Assembly (NCBI RefSeq): GCF_000513295.1
Contig: NC_023065.1
Coordinates: 2,278,501-2,342,500, forward strand
From: Magnetospirillum gryphiswaldense MSR-1 v2
Lineage (GTDB): Bacteria; Pseudomonadota; Alphaproteobacteria; Rhodospirillales; Magnetospirillaceae
Direction of reading: 5' to 3'
Length of the DNA stretch: 64,000 nt
Each line of letters opens with the position of its first letter. The first letter of the stretch is position 1. Of the stretch, positions 55,932 through 64,000 are shown one piece after another. The notes below the pieces were generated by a model that saw only the letters and a list, made by a program, of their open reading frames with translations, was not told the DNA's origin and did no database searches. The position numbers and the translations under genes are program-made.

Positions 55932-57547
55932 TGCGCATCCTGTTATTGGCCCATTCCTTCAACAGCCTGACCCAACGTCTGTGGGTGGAACTGGAAGCCG
56001 CCGGCCACGCCGTCAGCCTGGAGCTTGACGTCAACGACGCGGTGACCCTCGAGGCGGTGGAATTGGCCCAGCCCGACATCATCATCGCCCCGTTCCTGAA
56101 ACGCGCCATCCCCGAGGCGGTGTGGAAAAACCACACCTGTCTGGTGGTCCATCCCGGCCCGGTGGGCGACCGCGGCCCCGCCGCCCTGGACTGGGCCGTC
56201 ATGAATGGCGCCGAAAGCTGGGGGGTGACCGTGTTGCAGGCCGAGGCCGAGATGGATGCCGGCCCGGTCTGGGCCAGCCGCACCTTTCCCCTGCGCCCTG
56301 CGACCAAGTCCAGCCTGTACCGCAACGAAGTGACCGAGGCGGCGGTGGAAGCGGTGCTGGAAGCCCTGGGCAAGCCAACACCCCACCGCCCCGGCCAAAC
56401 CCTCTGGCGCCCGGCCATGACCCAAGCCGACCGCGCCATTGACTGGCAAAGCGACGACACCACCACGGTCTTGCGCAAGCTGCGCGCCGCCGATGGCAGC
56501 CCAGGCGTGTTGGACGGCGAGTATTACCTGTTCGACGGCCACCCCGCCGACGGTCTGTCGGGTCCGCCCGGCACCTGGATCGGCCAGCAGGATGGACGAC
56601 TGGCGCGCGCCACCAATGATGGCGCCGTATGGATCGGGCGGATGCGACGGGCGGAAAAAGCCTCGCTGAAACTGCCCGCCGCCCAGGTGTTGCCCGGGGC
56701 AGCGGATTTGCCGGTGATCCCCGGCCATCACGACATCTGGTACGACGAACGCCATGGGGTCGGCTATCTGCACTTCCCCTTCCACAACGGCGCCATGAGC
56801 ACCGATCAGTGCCAGCGCCTGCATCAGGCCTTCGTCACCGCCACCAGCCGCCCGACCAAGGTGATCTGCCTGATGGGCGGCCTGGATTTCTGGTCCAACG
56901 GCATCCATCTGTCGACCATCGAGGCCGCCCTCAGCCCCGCCGACGAATCATGGCGCAACATCAACGCCATGAACGATCTGTGCCAGGCCATCATCACCTG
57001 CGGCAGCCATCTGACCATCGCCGCCTTGCACGGCAATGCCGGGGCCGGCGGCGTGTTCATGGCCTTGGCCGCCGACATGGTGCTGGCCCGTGCCGGCATC
57101 ATCTTGAACCCGCATTACAAGGGCATGGGCAATCTGTACGGGTCCGAATACTGGACCTATCTGCTGCCCAAGCGTTGCGGTCGGCTGAAGGCGGAACAGG
57201 TGGTTCAGGCCCGCCTGCCCATGGGCACCGTCCAGGCCATGGAACTGGGGCTGATCGATGGCATTTTCCCCGGCACGCCGCAGGAGTTCCGCGCCCGGGT
57301 GGTGGCCCAGGCGGAAAGCCTGGCCACCGCCATCGACATGGATGCCAAGCTGGCGGCGAAACGGCTGGCCCGCATCGCCGACGAGGCGGAAAAGCCGCTG
57401 GCTGACTATCGGGCCGAGGAATTGGAACGGATGAAGCTGAATTTCTACGGCTTCGACCCCAGCTATCATGTCGCCCGCTGGAACTTCATCCGCCGTGTGC
57501 CAAAGTCACGCACCCCGCTCTATCTGGCCCGTCATCGCCAAAAGTAG
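55931..57547 (+). CDS. hypX: HypX (HoxX), CO-ligand synthesis under oxygen
   Basis: Two-domain enzyme (538 aa). Residues 1-230 resemble formyltransferases (PDIIIAPFLKRAIPEAVWKNHTCLVVHPGPVGDRGPAALDWAVM). Residues 275-520 resemble enoyl-CoA hydratases (VGYLHFPFHNGAMSTDQCQRLHQAF, ALHGNAGAGGVFMALAADMVLA). HypX takes the formyl group of 10-formyl-THF and releases CO for the NiFe site; it is found in organisms that assemble hydrogenase aerobically. Its presence suggests that maturation occurs under oxic or microoxic conditions. It is the last gene of the hyb-hyp cluster. Confidence 0.92.
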   Translation: MRILLLAHSFNSLTQRLWVELEAAGHAVSLELDVNDAVTLEAVELAQPDIIIAPFLKRAIPEAVWKNHTCLVVHPGPVGDRGPAALDWAVMNGAESWGVTVLQAEAEMDAGPVWASRTFPLRPATKSSLYRNEVTEAAVEAVLEALGKPTPHRPGQTLWRPAMTQADRAIDWQSDDTTTVLRKLRAADGSPGVLDGEYYLFDGHPADGLSGPPGTWIGQQDGRLARATNDGAVWIGRMRRAEKASLKLPAAQVLPGAADLPVIPGHHDIWYDERHGVGYLHFPFHNGAMSTDQCQRLHQAFVTATSRPTKVICLMGGLDFWSNGIHLSTIEAALSPADESWRNINAMNDLCQAIITCGSHLTIAALHGNAGAGGVFMALAADMVLARAGIILNPHYKGMGNLYGSEYWTYLLPKRCGRLKAEQVVQARLPMGTVQAMELGLIDGIFPGTPQEFRARVVAQAESLATAIDMDAKLAAKRLARIADEAEKPLADYRAEELERMKLNFYGFDPSYHVARWNFIRRVPKSRTPLYLARHRQK

Positions 57548-57565
57548 ATTTTCTCACGAAGAAGT

Positions 57566-57595
57566 TTACAATACCAAGGTATTATCCCCTATACT
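57566..57595 (+). promoter_or_regulatory. Putative promoter with embedded palindrome, histidine kinase gene
   Basis: TTACAA (57566-57571) and TATACT (57590-57595) are separated by 18 bases. The palindrome AATACC-AA-GGTATT (57570-57583) lies in the spacer, where a bound repressor would block polymerase. A related palindrome occurs at 62789-62803. Confidence 0.5.
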
Positions 57596-57662
57596 CAGGA
57601 TAGTTAGGGTGGCGACGCCATCGCCCTTATGCTGACCGGCTGGATGGGTAAGGGGTATCCGC

Positions 57663-59531
57663 GTGCCGTTGATTCGCCTGAAGCATCGCATCGCCTTGGG
57701 CTTCGTCGTCCTGCAATTGCTGTTGGCGGGGCTGGGGGTGTTGAGCGTCATCTTCATCGACCGCGCCGCCCAAGGCACCGCCGAGTTGTACCGCCATGCC
57801 TACACCACCAGCCACGCTCTGGGCGAGGTGCGCAACCGCATCTTCGAGATCAAGAGCATCCTGGCCCACAATATGGCCTTCCCCGGCCAATCCGAGCCCG
57901 ATTATTGGATCACCGAGGTCAGGCGTCACCAAGAGATCATCGAACAGAACCTCGCCGCCACCGCCGGGGATGACGCCCCCGGCCTGGATTTGCAGGCGGT
58001 GCAGGCCGCCTGGCCGCCGCTGAAAACCTTCATCGACAAGAATGTCGATGCCATCAGCAGTGGCAACATCGACGCCGGCCACGATTTCTTCCATCGCCAT
58101 GGTAATTGGGTGTTCGACCACGTGGTCGAAACCATCACCGACGTGATGATCGCCGCCAACGCCCTGGCCAGTGAACGGGTCGGCACCTCGGAAACCCTGC
58201 GCCAGGAATTGCGCGAAACCGTTATCGCCGTCATTGCCGTGGCACTGATTTCAGGCGGGCTCATCTCCGCGATCCTGACCGTGGCGATTACGGCACCGCT
58301 GGCCCGGCTGCGCAGCGCCATGCACCACATCAACGAAGGCGACCCGACAAGCGTCATACCCGATACCGAGCGCAGCGACGAAATCGGCGATATGGCCCGC
58401 GATCTGGAACTCTTGAAGCAGGAAGCCTGGGAAAAACGCCGGACCCAGTTGAAATTTGCCACCATCTTCGAAGCCAGCCCCGACATCGTCACCATCAGCG
58501 AACGCGACACCGGTCGCTTCCTCGACGTCAATGGCGGCTTTGAAACCTATCTGGGGCACAAACGCGAAGACGTCATCGGGCACTCGTCGTTCGAGTTCGG
58601 CATCTGGGCCAGCCCCGACGACCGCGCCGCCCTGGTCACCGCCCTGATGCAGCAAGGCCGGCTGGTCAATTTCCAAAGCCGGGCCAAGCGCAAGAATGGT
58701 GAAATTTTCGACGCCCTGGTCTCGGTCGAACAATTCCGCGTCGACGACAAGGATTGCATGATCTTCGTCGCCCGCGACATCACCCAGTTCAAACATCAAG
58801 AAGAATTGCTGCGCCGATCATTGGCCGAATTGGAACGCTCGAACCGCGAGTTGGAACGCTTCGCCCATGTGGCCGCCCACGACCTGCAAGAGCCTTGCCG
58901 CACCATTTGCAGCTTCTCGCAATTGCTTGACCGCAGCGATGGTGCGGTGCTGTCGGCGGAAGGGCGGGAATATCTGGGCTTTCTCAGCCGTGGCGCCATC
59001 CGCATGCGCGAACAAATTCAGGGTCTGCTGGATTATTCCCGCGCCGCCACCAGCCCGGCCCCGTTTCAGTCGGTCGACCTCGATCAGGTGCTGGATTGGG
59101 TGCTGGACGAGTTGCGGACCAGCCTGAGCGAACATCAGGCCGCCATTCACCGCCAGCCCCTGCCCGTCGTCCGTGGCGATCCGGCACAATTGCGCCAGTT
59201 GTTCAGCAACCTGATCAGCAACGGCCTGAAATTCCAGCCGCACGGCAATCAGGCACAGCTTTCCATTTCGGCCAAAGCCGCCCAGAATTTTTGGGACATC
59301 GCCATCGCCGATAACGGCATCGGCATCGATGCCCCGTTTCAGGACGGCGTCTTCGACCTGTTCCGCCGCCTGCACGGCCCGGAAGACTATCCCGGCAACG
59401 GCCTGGGCCTGACCATCGCCAAGCGCATCGTCGAACGCCATGGCGGCACCATCGGATTGCAATCCCAACTGGGTCACGGCACCACCATCCACTTCACCCT
59501 ACCCGCCGGAGCCGCGCGGCCTTCCGCATGA
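57663..59531 (+). CDS. Membrane sensor histidine kinase (HAMP-PAS-HisKA)
   Basis: Sensor kinase of 622 aa. Two membrane helices (about 9-31 and about 187-208) flank a helical periplasmic domain of the 4HB type. A HAMP domain (TAPLARLRSAMHHINEGDPTSVIPDTERSDEIGDMARDLELL), a PAS domain with the DVNGGFETYLGHKREDVIG stretch, a coiled linker and the HisKA domain (LERFAHVAAHDLQEPCRTICSFSQLL) follow; the latter is of the phytochrome-kinase type. The HATPase has NLISNGLKF, DNGIGIDAPFQDGVFDLFRRLH and GNGLGLTIAKRIVERHGG. GTG 57663 has AAGGGG. Because it is membrane bound with a 4HB domain it is unlikely to be HupT, which is soluble. No response regulator gene adjoins it. Confidence 0.88.
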   Translation: MPLIRLKHRIALGFVVLQLLLAGLGVLSVIFIDRAAQGTAELYRHAYTTSHALGEVRNRIFEIKSILAHNMAFPGQSEPDYWITEVRRHQEIIEQNLAATAGDDAPGLDLQAVQAAWPPLKTFIDKNVDAISSGNIDAGHDFFHRHGNWVFDHVVETITDVMIAANALASERVGTSETLRQELRETVIAVIAVALISGGLISAILTVAITAPLARLRSAMHHINEGDPTSVIPDTERSDEIGDMARDLELLKQEAWEKRRTQLKFATIFEASPDIVTISERDTGRFLDVNGGFETYLGHKREDVIGHSSFEFGIWASPDDRAALVTALMQQGRLVNFQSRAKRKNGEIFDALVSVEQFRVDDKDCMIFVARDITQFKHQEELLRRSLAELERSNRELERFAHVAAHDLQEPCRTICSFSQLLDRSDGAVLSAEGREYLGFLSRGAIRMREQIQGLLDYSRAATSPAPFQSVDLDQVLDWVLDELRTSLSEHQAAIHRQPLPVVRGDPAQLRQLFSNLISNGLKFQPHGNQAQLSISAKAAQNFWDIAIADNGIGIDAPFQDGVFDLFRRLHGPEDYPGNGLGLTIAKRIVERHGGTIGLQSQLGHGTTIHFTLPAGAARPSA

Positions 59532-59539
59532 CAATAATG

Positions 59540-59568
59540 TTGCACATTGGTGATCTTGCGATTATGCA
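59540..59568 (+). promoter_or_regulatory. Probable original promoter of the chemoreceptor gene at 60696
   Basis: TTGCAC (59540-59545), exactly 17 bases, then TATGCA (59563-59568). With the insertion sequence removed, this element would lie some 60 bp before the chemoreceptor start. GTGAGC / GCTCAC (59575-59580 and 59595-59600) form an inverted repeat directly left of the insertion point. Confidence 0.5.
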
Positions 59569-59610
59569 CGCTTTGTGAGCACCGTCTTTCGCATGCTCAC
59601 TAGAGCATTT

Positions 59611-60220
59611 TCACATCGAGCGTCCATATCCGTCGTGGGCGAAGAAATTGGCGCATTCCTCGGGCGGAAACAGGTCGATGAGTTTTCCGATCACGTCCCA
59701 TAAGGTGTTGATGGTGCGGGCTTGCGCCTTTCGCAGCAGGCTCTTGAGCTTGGCGAAGGCGAGCTCGATGGGATTGAGGTCTGGGGAGTAGGGCGGCAGA
59801 TACCGCAGGGTGGCCCCTCGGGCTTCGATGAGTTGCTTGACCCCTGCCACCTTGTGGGCGGGCAGATTGTCCATTACGACGATGTCGCCGGGCCGCAAGG
59901 TCGGAGCCAGGACCTGCTCGACATAGGCCAGGAAGATCGCGCCATTCATCGCCTTGTCGATGACGAAGGGGGCGGAGATTCCGTCATGCCGGAGCGCCCC
60001 GACGAAGGTGGTCATTTTCCAATGACCGTGCGGCACCGCAGCCAGCAGCCGCTGACCGCGCGGCGCCCGTCCGTAGCGCCGGGTCATGTTGGTCGATGCC
60101 CCGGTTTCATCAAGGAAGACCAAGCGGGTTGGGTCCAGCGCCGGCTGCTCGGCTCGCCAGGCGATGCGTCCTTCGGCTACGTCGGGACGTTCCTGCTCGG
60201 CAGCATGCGCACTCTTTTTT
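59611..60220 (-). CDS. IS630 transposase, catalytic frame (orfB)
   Basis: Catalytic half with the DDE triad: [20 protein letters not shown] and [17 protein letters not shown]. The frame is open from the slippage site (about 60220) to the stop at 59611. The first ATG is at 60121-60123, downstream of conserved sequence ([20 protein letters not shown]), so the product is most likely made by frameshifting from orfA rather than from its own start. The stop lies within the terminal inverted repeat. Confidence 0.88.
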
Positions 60221-60572
60221 TCAGACTGAGGTCGAGCCGCTCAAGCGTGTTCCACAGGCCGCCGACGCTGATCGACACGCCCAATTCGGCCAGAACCCAG
60301 GCGCGCAACTCAGCCAGCGTGGCATCGGGCTCGACCTTGATCTGCGCCTGCAACGCCTCAAGGTGAGCCGCCAGCTTCTGTCCTGGCCGCCCAGGCCGTG
60401 GCTTCACCGTCGTCTCGCCGGTGGCCCGGCGGCGGCCTTGGGCCTTGTAGATGTACGAAACGCTCACCCGGAACAGCGGCGCCACCTCGTAGGCGCTCAT
60501 GCCGCTGTCCACAGCCGCCAAAACTCTATCGCGCAAGTCCTGAGAATAGGACTGCCCTGAGCGCCACGTCAT
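60177..60572 (-). CDS. IS630 transposase, N-terminal frame (orfA)
   Basis: DNA-binding half of the transposase (131 aa). [34 protein letters not shown] is the helix-turn-helix, followed by a second DNA-binding segment ([38 protein letters not shown]). A run of seven A on the coding strand (60215-60221) would allow -1 slippage; reading -1 there joins the protein to the catalytic frame and gives a product of about 320 aa. Confidence 0.88.
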   Translation of the reverse strand: MTWRSGQSYSQDLRDRVLAAVDSGMSAYEVAPLFRVSVSYIYKAQGRRRATGETTVKPRPGRPGQKLAAHLEALQAQIKVEPDATLAELRAWVLAELGVSISVGGLWNTLERLDLSLKKRVRMLPSRNVPT

Positions 60573-60695
60573 CGCATCATCCTCGGGAGCGTTGTTACCG
60601 AAGATGTTGAATCACAAAATGACCTCAGGGGGAATCCTCTACCGATTCCGCTCGGCGTGAAACCGCTCTAATCAGTCATAAGTCGGAGATCGTCG

Positions 60696-62399
60696 ATGCC
60701 CCGCCTGCGTATTTCGGTCCTGACTCATCTGTTCGCCGTCATCGTCCTGGCCAGCATCATCGCCATTGCCGCCACCGGCATGCGAGCCATCAACGAGTTG
60801 AAGGTCGGCGGACCGCTGTACGAACGCATCGTGCTGGGCAAGGATCTGGTGGCCGACATCCTGCCGCCGCCCGAATACATCATCGAAGCCTATCTGGAAG
60901 CGACCCTGGCCCTGAACGACCCGGCCAGCGCCGAAACCCGCACCGCCCGTCTGGCCAAGCTGCGCGCCGATTACGACCTGCGCCACCAGTTCTGGCTGAA
61001 TGCGCCGCTGGACGGGCCGATCCGCGACAAACTGACCAAGAACTCCCATGATTTCGCCGCCGCTTTCTTCGCCGAGACCGATTCCGCATTCCTGCCGGCG
61101 CTGAAGGCCGGCGACATGGCGGCGGCGCGGCAATCCTATGACCGCCTCAGCCGCGCCTATGCCGGCCACCGCACCGAGGTCGATGCCATCGTCACCGCCG
61201 CCGAGGCCATGAACGCCGCCACCGAAAAGCTGGCCGGCGAACGCGAGACCAGCCTGATGAGTCTGGCCTGGAGCGTGGCCGGCCTGGGCATCGCCCTGGT
61301 GGTCGCCGGCGTCAGCGCCATGGCCCTGGGGGTGATCCGTCCGGTCACCCGCATGACCGGCATCATGCACGCCCTGGCCGGTGGCGCCATGGACAGCACC
61401 ATCCCCTATACCGGGCGCACCGATGAAGTGGGGGCAATGGCCAAGGCGGTGGCGGTGTTCAAGGCCAACGCCATCGAGGCCGAGCGGCTGCGCCAGGCTC
61501 AACGGCAGCAGGAAGCGGAAGCGGAGCGGCAAAAGCAGCAAGCGCTTTCACGCATGGCCGACAGCATCGAAACCCAGGCGGATCAGGCGGTGACCCAGGT
61601 GTCGCAATTCACCCAGCGGCTGACCGGCAATGCCGACAGCATGGCGCATTCGGCCGGCAGCGTTCACGCCAATGCCCAAGGGGTGGCGGCGGCGGCGGCC
61701 CAAGCCCTGGCCAACGCCCAGACGGTGGCGGCGGCATCGGAACAGCTGAGCGCCTCCATCGACGAAATCCGCCACTCCATCCACACCGCCCATCTGGCGG
61801 CAACCGAAGCCAGCCAGACCGCCGACACCGCCCAGAACACCATCGGCCGCTTGTCGGAAACCGTCGGTCGCATCAGTGAAGTGACCCAGTTGATCAACGA
61901 CATCGCCAGCCAGACCAATTTGCTGGCGCTCAACGCCACCATCGAGGCGGCGCGCGCCGGCGATGCCGGCAAGGGCTTCGCCGTCGTCGCCAACGAAGTC
62001 AAGTCCCTGGCCAACCAGACCACCCGGGCCACCGATGAGATCGGCACCCAGATCACCCAGATCATGGCCATCACCCGTGAGGCGGTGGCCGCCGTCAAGG
62101 CCATCGTCGGCGCCATCGGCTCGGTGGAGACCCTGTCCACCGCCGTTGCCGCCGCTGTCGACCAGCAAGGCGCGGCCACGGCGGAAATCGCCCGCAATGT
62201 CACCCAGACCACGGTGGCGGCGCAGGAAGTGGCCACCCGCATCCATGAAGTGTCGCAAGAAGCCTCGACCACCGGCTCGCTTGCCGACGACGTGTCGGGG
62301 GTGTCGGCCCAAGTTGCCGACGGCATCGCCCACTTACGGCAATCCCTGGTCGCATCGGTGCGAACGTCCCTGGCCCAGGTCAGCCAACAGGCTGGCTGA
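60696..62399 (+). CDS. Methyl-accepting chemotaxis protein
   Basis: Chemoreceptor of 567 aa. A membrane helix (residues 8-27), a periplasmic helical domain of about 160 residues ([33 protein letters not shown], then [23 protein letters not shown]), the second helix ([25 protein letters not shown]), HAMP and the signalling domain with the tip [39 protein letters not shown]. The ligand is unknown. ATG 60696 has GGAG seven bases before it. An insertion sequence ends 26 bp upstream and separates it from a likely promoter, so expression may be altered. Its 3' end overlaps the PilZ gene by 20 bp. Confidence 0.9.
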   Translation: MPRLRISVLTHLFAVIVLASIIAIAATGMRAINELKVGGPLYERIVLGKDLVADILPPPEYIIEAYLEATLALNDPASAETRTARLAKLRADYDLRHQFWLNAPLDGPIRDKLTKNSHDFAAAFFAETDSAFLPALKAGDMAAARQSYDRLSRAYAGHRTEVDAIVTAAEAMNAATEKLAGERETSLMSLAWSVAGLGIALVVAGVSAMALGVIRPVTRMTGIMHALAGGAMDSTIPYTGRTDEVGAMAKAVAVFKANAIEAERLRQAQRQQEAEAERQKQQALSRMADSIETQADQAVTQVSQFTQRLTGNADSMAHSAGSVHANAQGVAAAAAQALANAQTVAAASEQLSASIDEIRHSIHTAHLAATEASQTADTAQNTIGRLSETVGRISEVTQLINDIASQTNLLALNATIEAARAGDAGKGFAVVANEVKSLANQTTRATDEIGTQITQIMAITREAVAAVKAIVGAIGSVETLSTAVAAAVDQQGAATAEIARNVTQTTVAAQEVATRIHEVSQEASTTGSLADDVSGVSAQVADGIAHLRQSLVASVRTSLAQVSQQAG

Positions 62400-62760
62400 A
62401 CACGCCATCCAGGTGCTGAGTGCGGGTATGGCGCACCACCGTCTTGGCCAGCGAATAACGGGGGGAGACGAAGGCTAGGCGGGTTCCCGACGGCCCCACC
62501 GCCAGGACTTGGCCTTGGGCGATGGCGGCCAGACCCAGCATCATCACCTCGCCGTGACAGGGGATCAGCTTCAAGCTCACCACCGCACCGCGCTTGACCG
62601 GCTGTACCCCGGACAGCCTGACGCCACCCAGCGAGACGTCGATGGCCGGATAAATCCGCCCATCCACCCACACCATCAGGCCGTCGCCGGCATAACGGGT
62701 GTAGCGCCGCCGTTCGCTCATGGCGCCATTGTTCTTGCTGATGCTGCCGACCGATCCCAT
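62380..62760 (-). CDS. PilZ domain protein (c-di-GMP receptor)
   Basis: Single-domain protein of 126 aa that probably binds c-di-GMP. The PilZ motifs are present: an Arg-rich start [11 protein letters not shown] (RxxxR) and [12 protein letters not shown] (D/NxSxxG). No other domain is attached, so it would act by contact with a partner, perhaps in motility given the chemoreceptor next door. The ATG at 62758-62760 has GAGG upstream; an internal ATG at residue 14 is the alternative. It converges on the chemoreceptor gene, and the two coding ends overlap. Confidence 0.85.
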   Translation of the reverse strand: MGSVGSISKNNGAMSERRRYTRYAGDGLMVWVDGRIYPAIDVSLGGVRLSGVQPVKRGAVVSLKLIPCHGEVMMLGLAAIAQGQVLAVGPSGTRLAFVSPRYSLAKTVVRHTRTQHLDGVFSQPVG

Positions 62761-62788
62761 GAGTGCCTCGTCTTAGCCGCACACTCCT

Positions 62789-62803
62789 CATACCAAAGGT
62801 ATG
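62789..62803. promoter_or_regulatory. Palindrome CATACC-AAA-GGTATG upstream of the PilZ gene
   Basis: A perfect 6-bp inverted repeat with a 3-base centre, 29 bp before the PilZ start, in the 170-bp divergent region with hupR. It resembles AATACC-AA-GGTATT at 57570-57583. The remaining part of the region (62804-62930) shows no strong promoter that I can name. Confidence 0.5.
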
Positions 62804-62930
62804 TGATAATCATTCGCGCCCAGTTTGAACGAGGTATGAACATCCGACCCGTTTTCGCCAACGGCCCCTTGATTCGGGCGCCGCTTCCCACCCACAATGC
62901 CCGTGGTTCCACCCTGGCAAGGCCCTGACG

Positions 62931-64000
62931 TTGAGCAAGCTGCCGATCATCCTGGTTATCGACGACGAACGGCAGTCACAAGAGGCCTTGCGCCGGGTTC
63001 TCGGCGACGAATTCCAGGTGTTGACCGCCTCCAATGCCGAAGAGGCCGAGAACGTGCTGGACCAGGAAATGGTCCATGCCATCTTGTGCGACCAGCGCAT
63101 GCCGGGGATGCAGGGCGTCGATTTCCTGCGCAATGTGCGCGAGCGCTGGCCCGATCCGGTACGCATGATCATTTCCGGCTATACCGCGTCGGAAGACATC
63201 ATCGCCGGCATCAACGAGGCCGGCATCTACCAGTACATCACCAAGCCGTGGGAACCGGACGAGCTGATCCGCACCATCCGCGAGGGATTACGGCTGTGGC
63301 AGTTGCAAAACGCCTCGGCCCAGGCGTCGCTGGACCTGAAGGTGGCGCCGGCCATGCTGGAAAGCCAGGTGGCGCAAAAGACCAGCCGGTTGAAACGCGC
63401 CCACCATTTCGACCGCATCGCCCATGCGCCGCACTCGCCCCTGACCGAGGCCATCGACATGGCCAGCCGGGTCGCCGCCTTTGACATCTCGGTGCTGATC
63501 ACCGGCGAATCGGGCACCGGCAAGGAATTGCTGGCCCGCGCCATCCATTACAACTCGCCGCGCGGGACCAAGCCTTTCGTCGTCGAGAATTGCGGCGCCC
63601 TGCCCGACCAGTTGCTGGAATCCGAATTGTTCGGCTGCAAGAAAGGGGCCTTCACCGGCGCCTACGAGGACCGTATCGGCCTGTTCGAGCAGGCCGATGG
63701 CGGCACCATCTTTTTGGACGAAATCGGCGAAACCTCGCCCGCCTTCCAGGTCAAATTGCTGCGTGTGCTGCAAGAAGGCGAAATCAGGCCCTTAGGCGCG
63801 CGCCTGACCCGCAAGGTGGATGTGCGGGTCATCGCCGCCACCAACCGCAACCTGGAACAGGACGTCCACGACAAGCACTTTCGCCGTGACCTGTATTACC
63901 GTCTGGCCGCCTTTCCCATCCACATCCCGCCGCTGCGCGACCGTCCCGACGACATCACCATCTTGACCAAACGGCTGCTGGCCGACACCGCGCGCAATTT
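62931..64000 (+). CDS. hupR: HupR/HoxA-type sigma-54 response regulator, cut by window edge
   Basis: NtrC-family activator, first 356 residues visible. The receiver (VIDDERQSQEALRRVLGDEFQVLTASNAEEAENVLDQE) has the phosphoacceptor Asp54 in LCDQRMPGMQG; the DDERQSQEALRRVL start is close to HupR/HoxA. A linker (about 120-165) leads to the AAA+ domain with Walker A GESGTGKE, the sigma-54 contact loop GAFTGA, Walker B GTIFLDEIGE and AATNRNL. The C-terminal helix-turn-helix lies beyond the window. The start is probably TTG 62931 with AAGG eight bases before it; no ATG is suitable. In Rhodobacter and Ralstonia the unphosphorylated regulator activates hydrogenase genes. Confidence 0.86.
   Translation, partial: MSKLPIILVIDDERQSQEALRRVLGDEFQVLTASNAEEAENVLDQEMVHAILCDQRMPGMQGVDFLRNVRERWPDPVRMIISGYTASEDIIAGINEAGIYQYITKPWEPDELIRTIREGLRLWQLQNASAQASLDLKVAPAMLESQVAQKTSRLKRAHHFDRIAHAPHSPLTEAIDMASRVAAFDISVLITGESGTGKELLARAIHYNSPRGTKPFVVENCGALPDQLLESELFGCKKGAFTGAYEDRIGLFEQADGGTIFLDEIGETSPAFQVKLLRVLQEGEIRPLGARLTRKVDVRVIAATNRNLEQDVHDKHFRRDLYYRLAAFPIHIPPLRDRPDDITILTKRLLADTARN

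Larger units (their letters stand above)
59601..60670 (-). mobile_element. IS630-family insertion sequence, apparently complete
   Basis: Element of about 1,066 bp (59603-60668) bounded by TA on both sides (59601-59602 and 60669-60670), the target duplication typical of the IS630/Tc1 superfamily. The terminal inverted repeats are TAGAGCATTTTCACATCGAG (starting 59601) and CTCGGCGTGAAACCGCTCTA (ending 60670). These outer ends match at 16 of 20 positions. Two frames encode the transposase on the minus strand, separated by a frameshift at an A7 run. The copy looks intact. Confidence 0.92.

Noticed and set aside
57663-59531. Membrane histidine kinase considered as HupT
   Set aside because: HupT/HoxJ proteins are soluble PAS kinases. 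This one has two membrane helices, a 4HB-like periplasmic domain and HAMP, and a phytochrome-type HisKA.
59611-60572. IS630 transposase called a frameshifted pseudogene
   Set aside because: The shift falls on an A7 run and -1 reading restores a full-length protein, while both terminal repeats and TA duplications are intact.

Overview
The window is GC-rich, densely coded chromosomal DNA from an alphaproteobacterium. Abundant chemoreceptors and c-di-GMP proteins, TRAP and branched-chain amino acid transporters, a DUF2336 protein and a HupUV-type hydrogen sensor together suggest a motile, respiratory Rhodospirillales bacterium, Magnetospirillum-like. The genus is inferred from gene content only. 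No rRNA, tRNA or CRISPR array was seen.

Layout. 1-761: 5' part of nhaA. 860-6700: a C4-dicarboxylate module, with the dctS/dctR sensor pair divergent from dctPQM. 6804-10250: a TAXI-type TRAP transporter (receptor, fused permease, DUF1850 protein), then a ChaN-like protein. 11194-14297: two proteins of unknown or poorly known role and a glutamine amidotransferase. 14391-18898: a complete livKHMGF importer with a hairpin after the receptor gene. 19168-28360: a chemoreceptor, a degenerate GGDEF/EAL protein, ligA, a TPR protein and rhlE. 28397-34800: an orphan periplasmic binding protein, tex, and a GH17-GT2 membrane glucan synthase.

The theme of the second half is molecular hydrogen. hupUV (34843-37250) encode a cytoplasmic H2-sensing [NiFe] hydrogenase: the small subunit has no Tat signal and the large subunit has no C-terminal extension. 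After a 6.7 kb block of unrelated genes (soluble FtsK paralogue, PAS protein, CNNM/CorC protein, EF-hand membrane protein, 11-residue-repeat protein), a good sigma-54 promoter (43974-43988) precedes a Hyb-type respiratory hydrogenase (hybOABC), its protease hybD, and a nearly gapless maturation set: hypC, hupK, hypA, hypB, a truncated hypF, a second hypC, hypD, hypE and hypX. The window ends inside a HupR/HoxA-type sigma-54 activator. The simplest reading is that HupUV senses H2 and, through a HupT-like kinase not found here, sets the activity of HupR, which drives the sigma-54 promoter of hyb-hyp. Between the maturation genes and hupR lie a membrane histidine kinase, an IS630-family insertion, a chemoreceptor and a PilZ protein.

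Most notable oddities: the hupU start codon sits in a perfect 13-bp hairpin; hypF keeps only its C-terminal carbamoyltransferase part and begins next to a 30-bp inverted repeat built from a 10-bp unit; a secreted protein consists of seven 11-residue charged repeats; a fresh-looking IS630 copy separates a chemoreceptor from its probable promoter; and one ATACC-A2/3-GGTAT palindrome lies at two regulatory regions about 5 kb apart.
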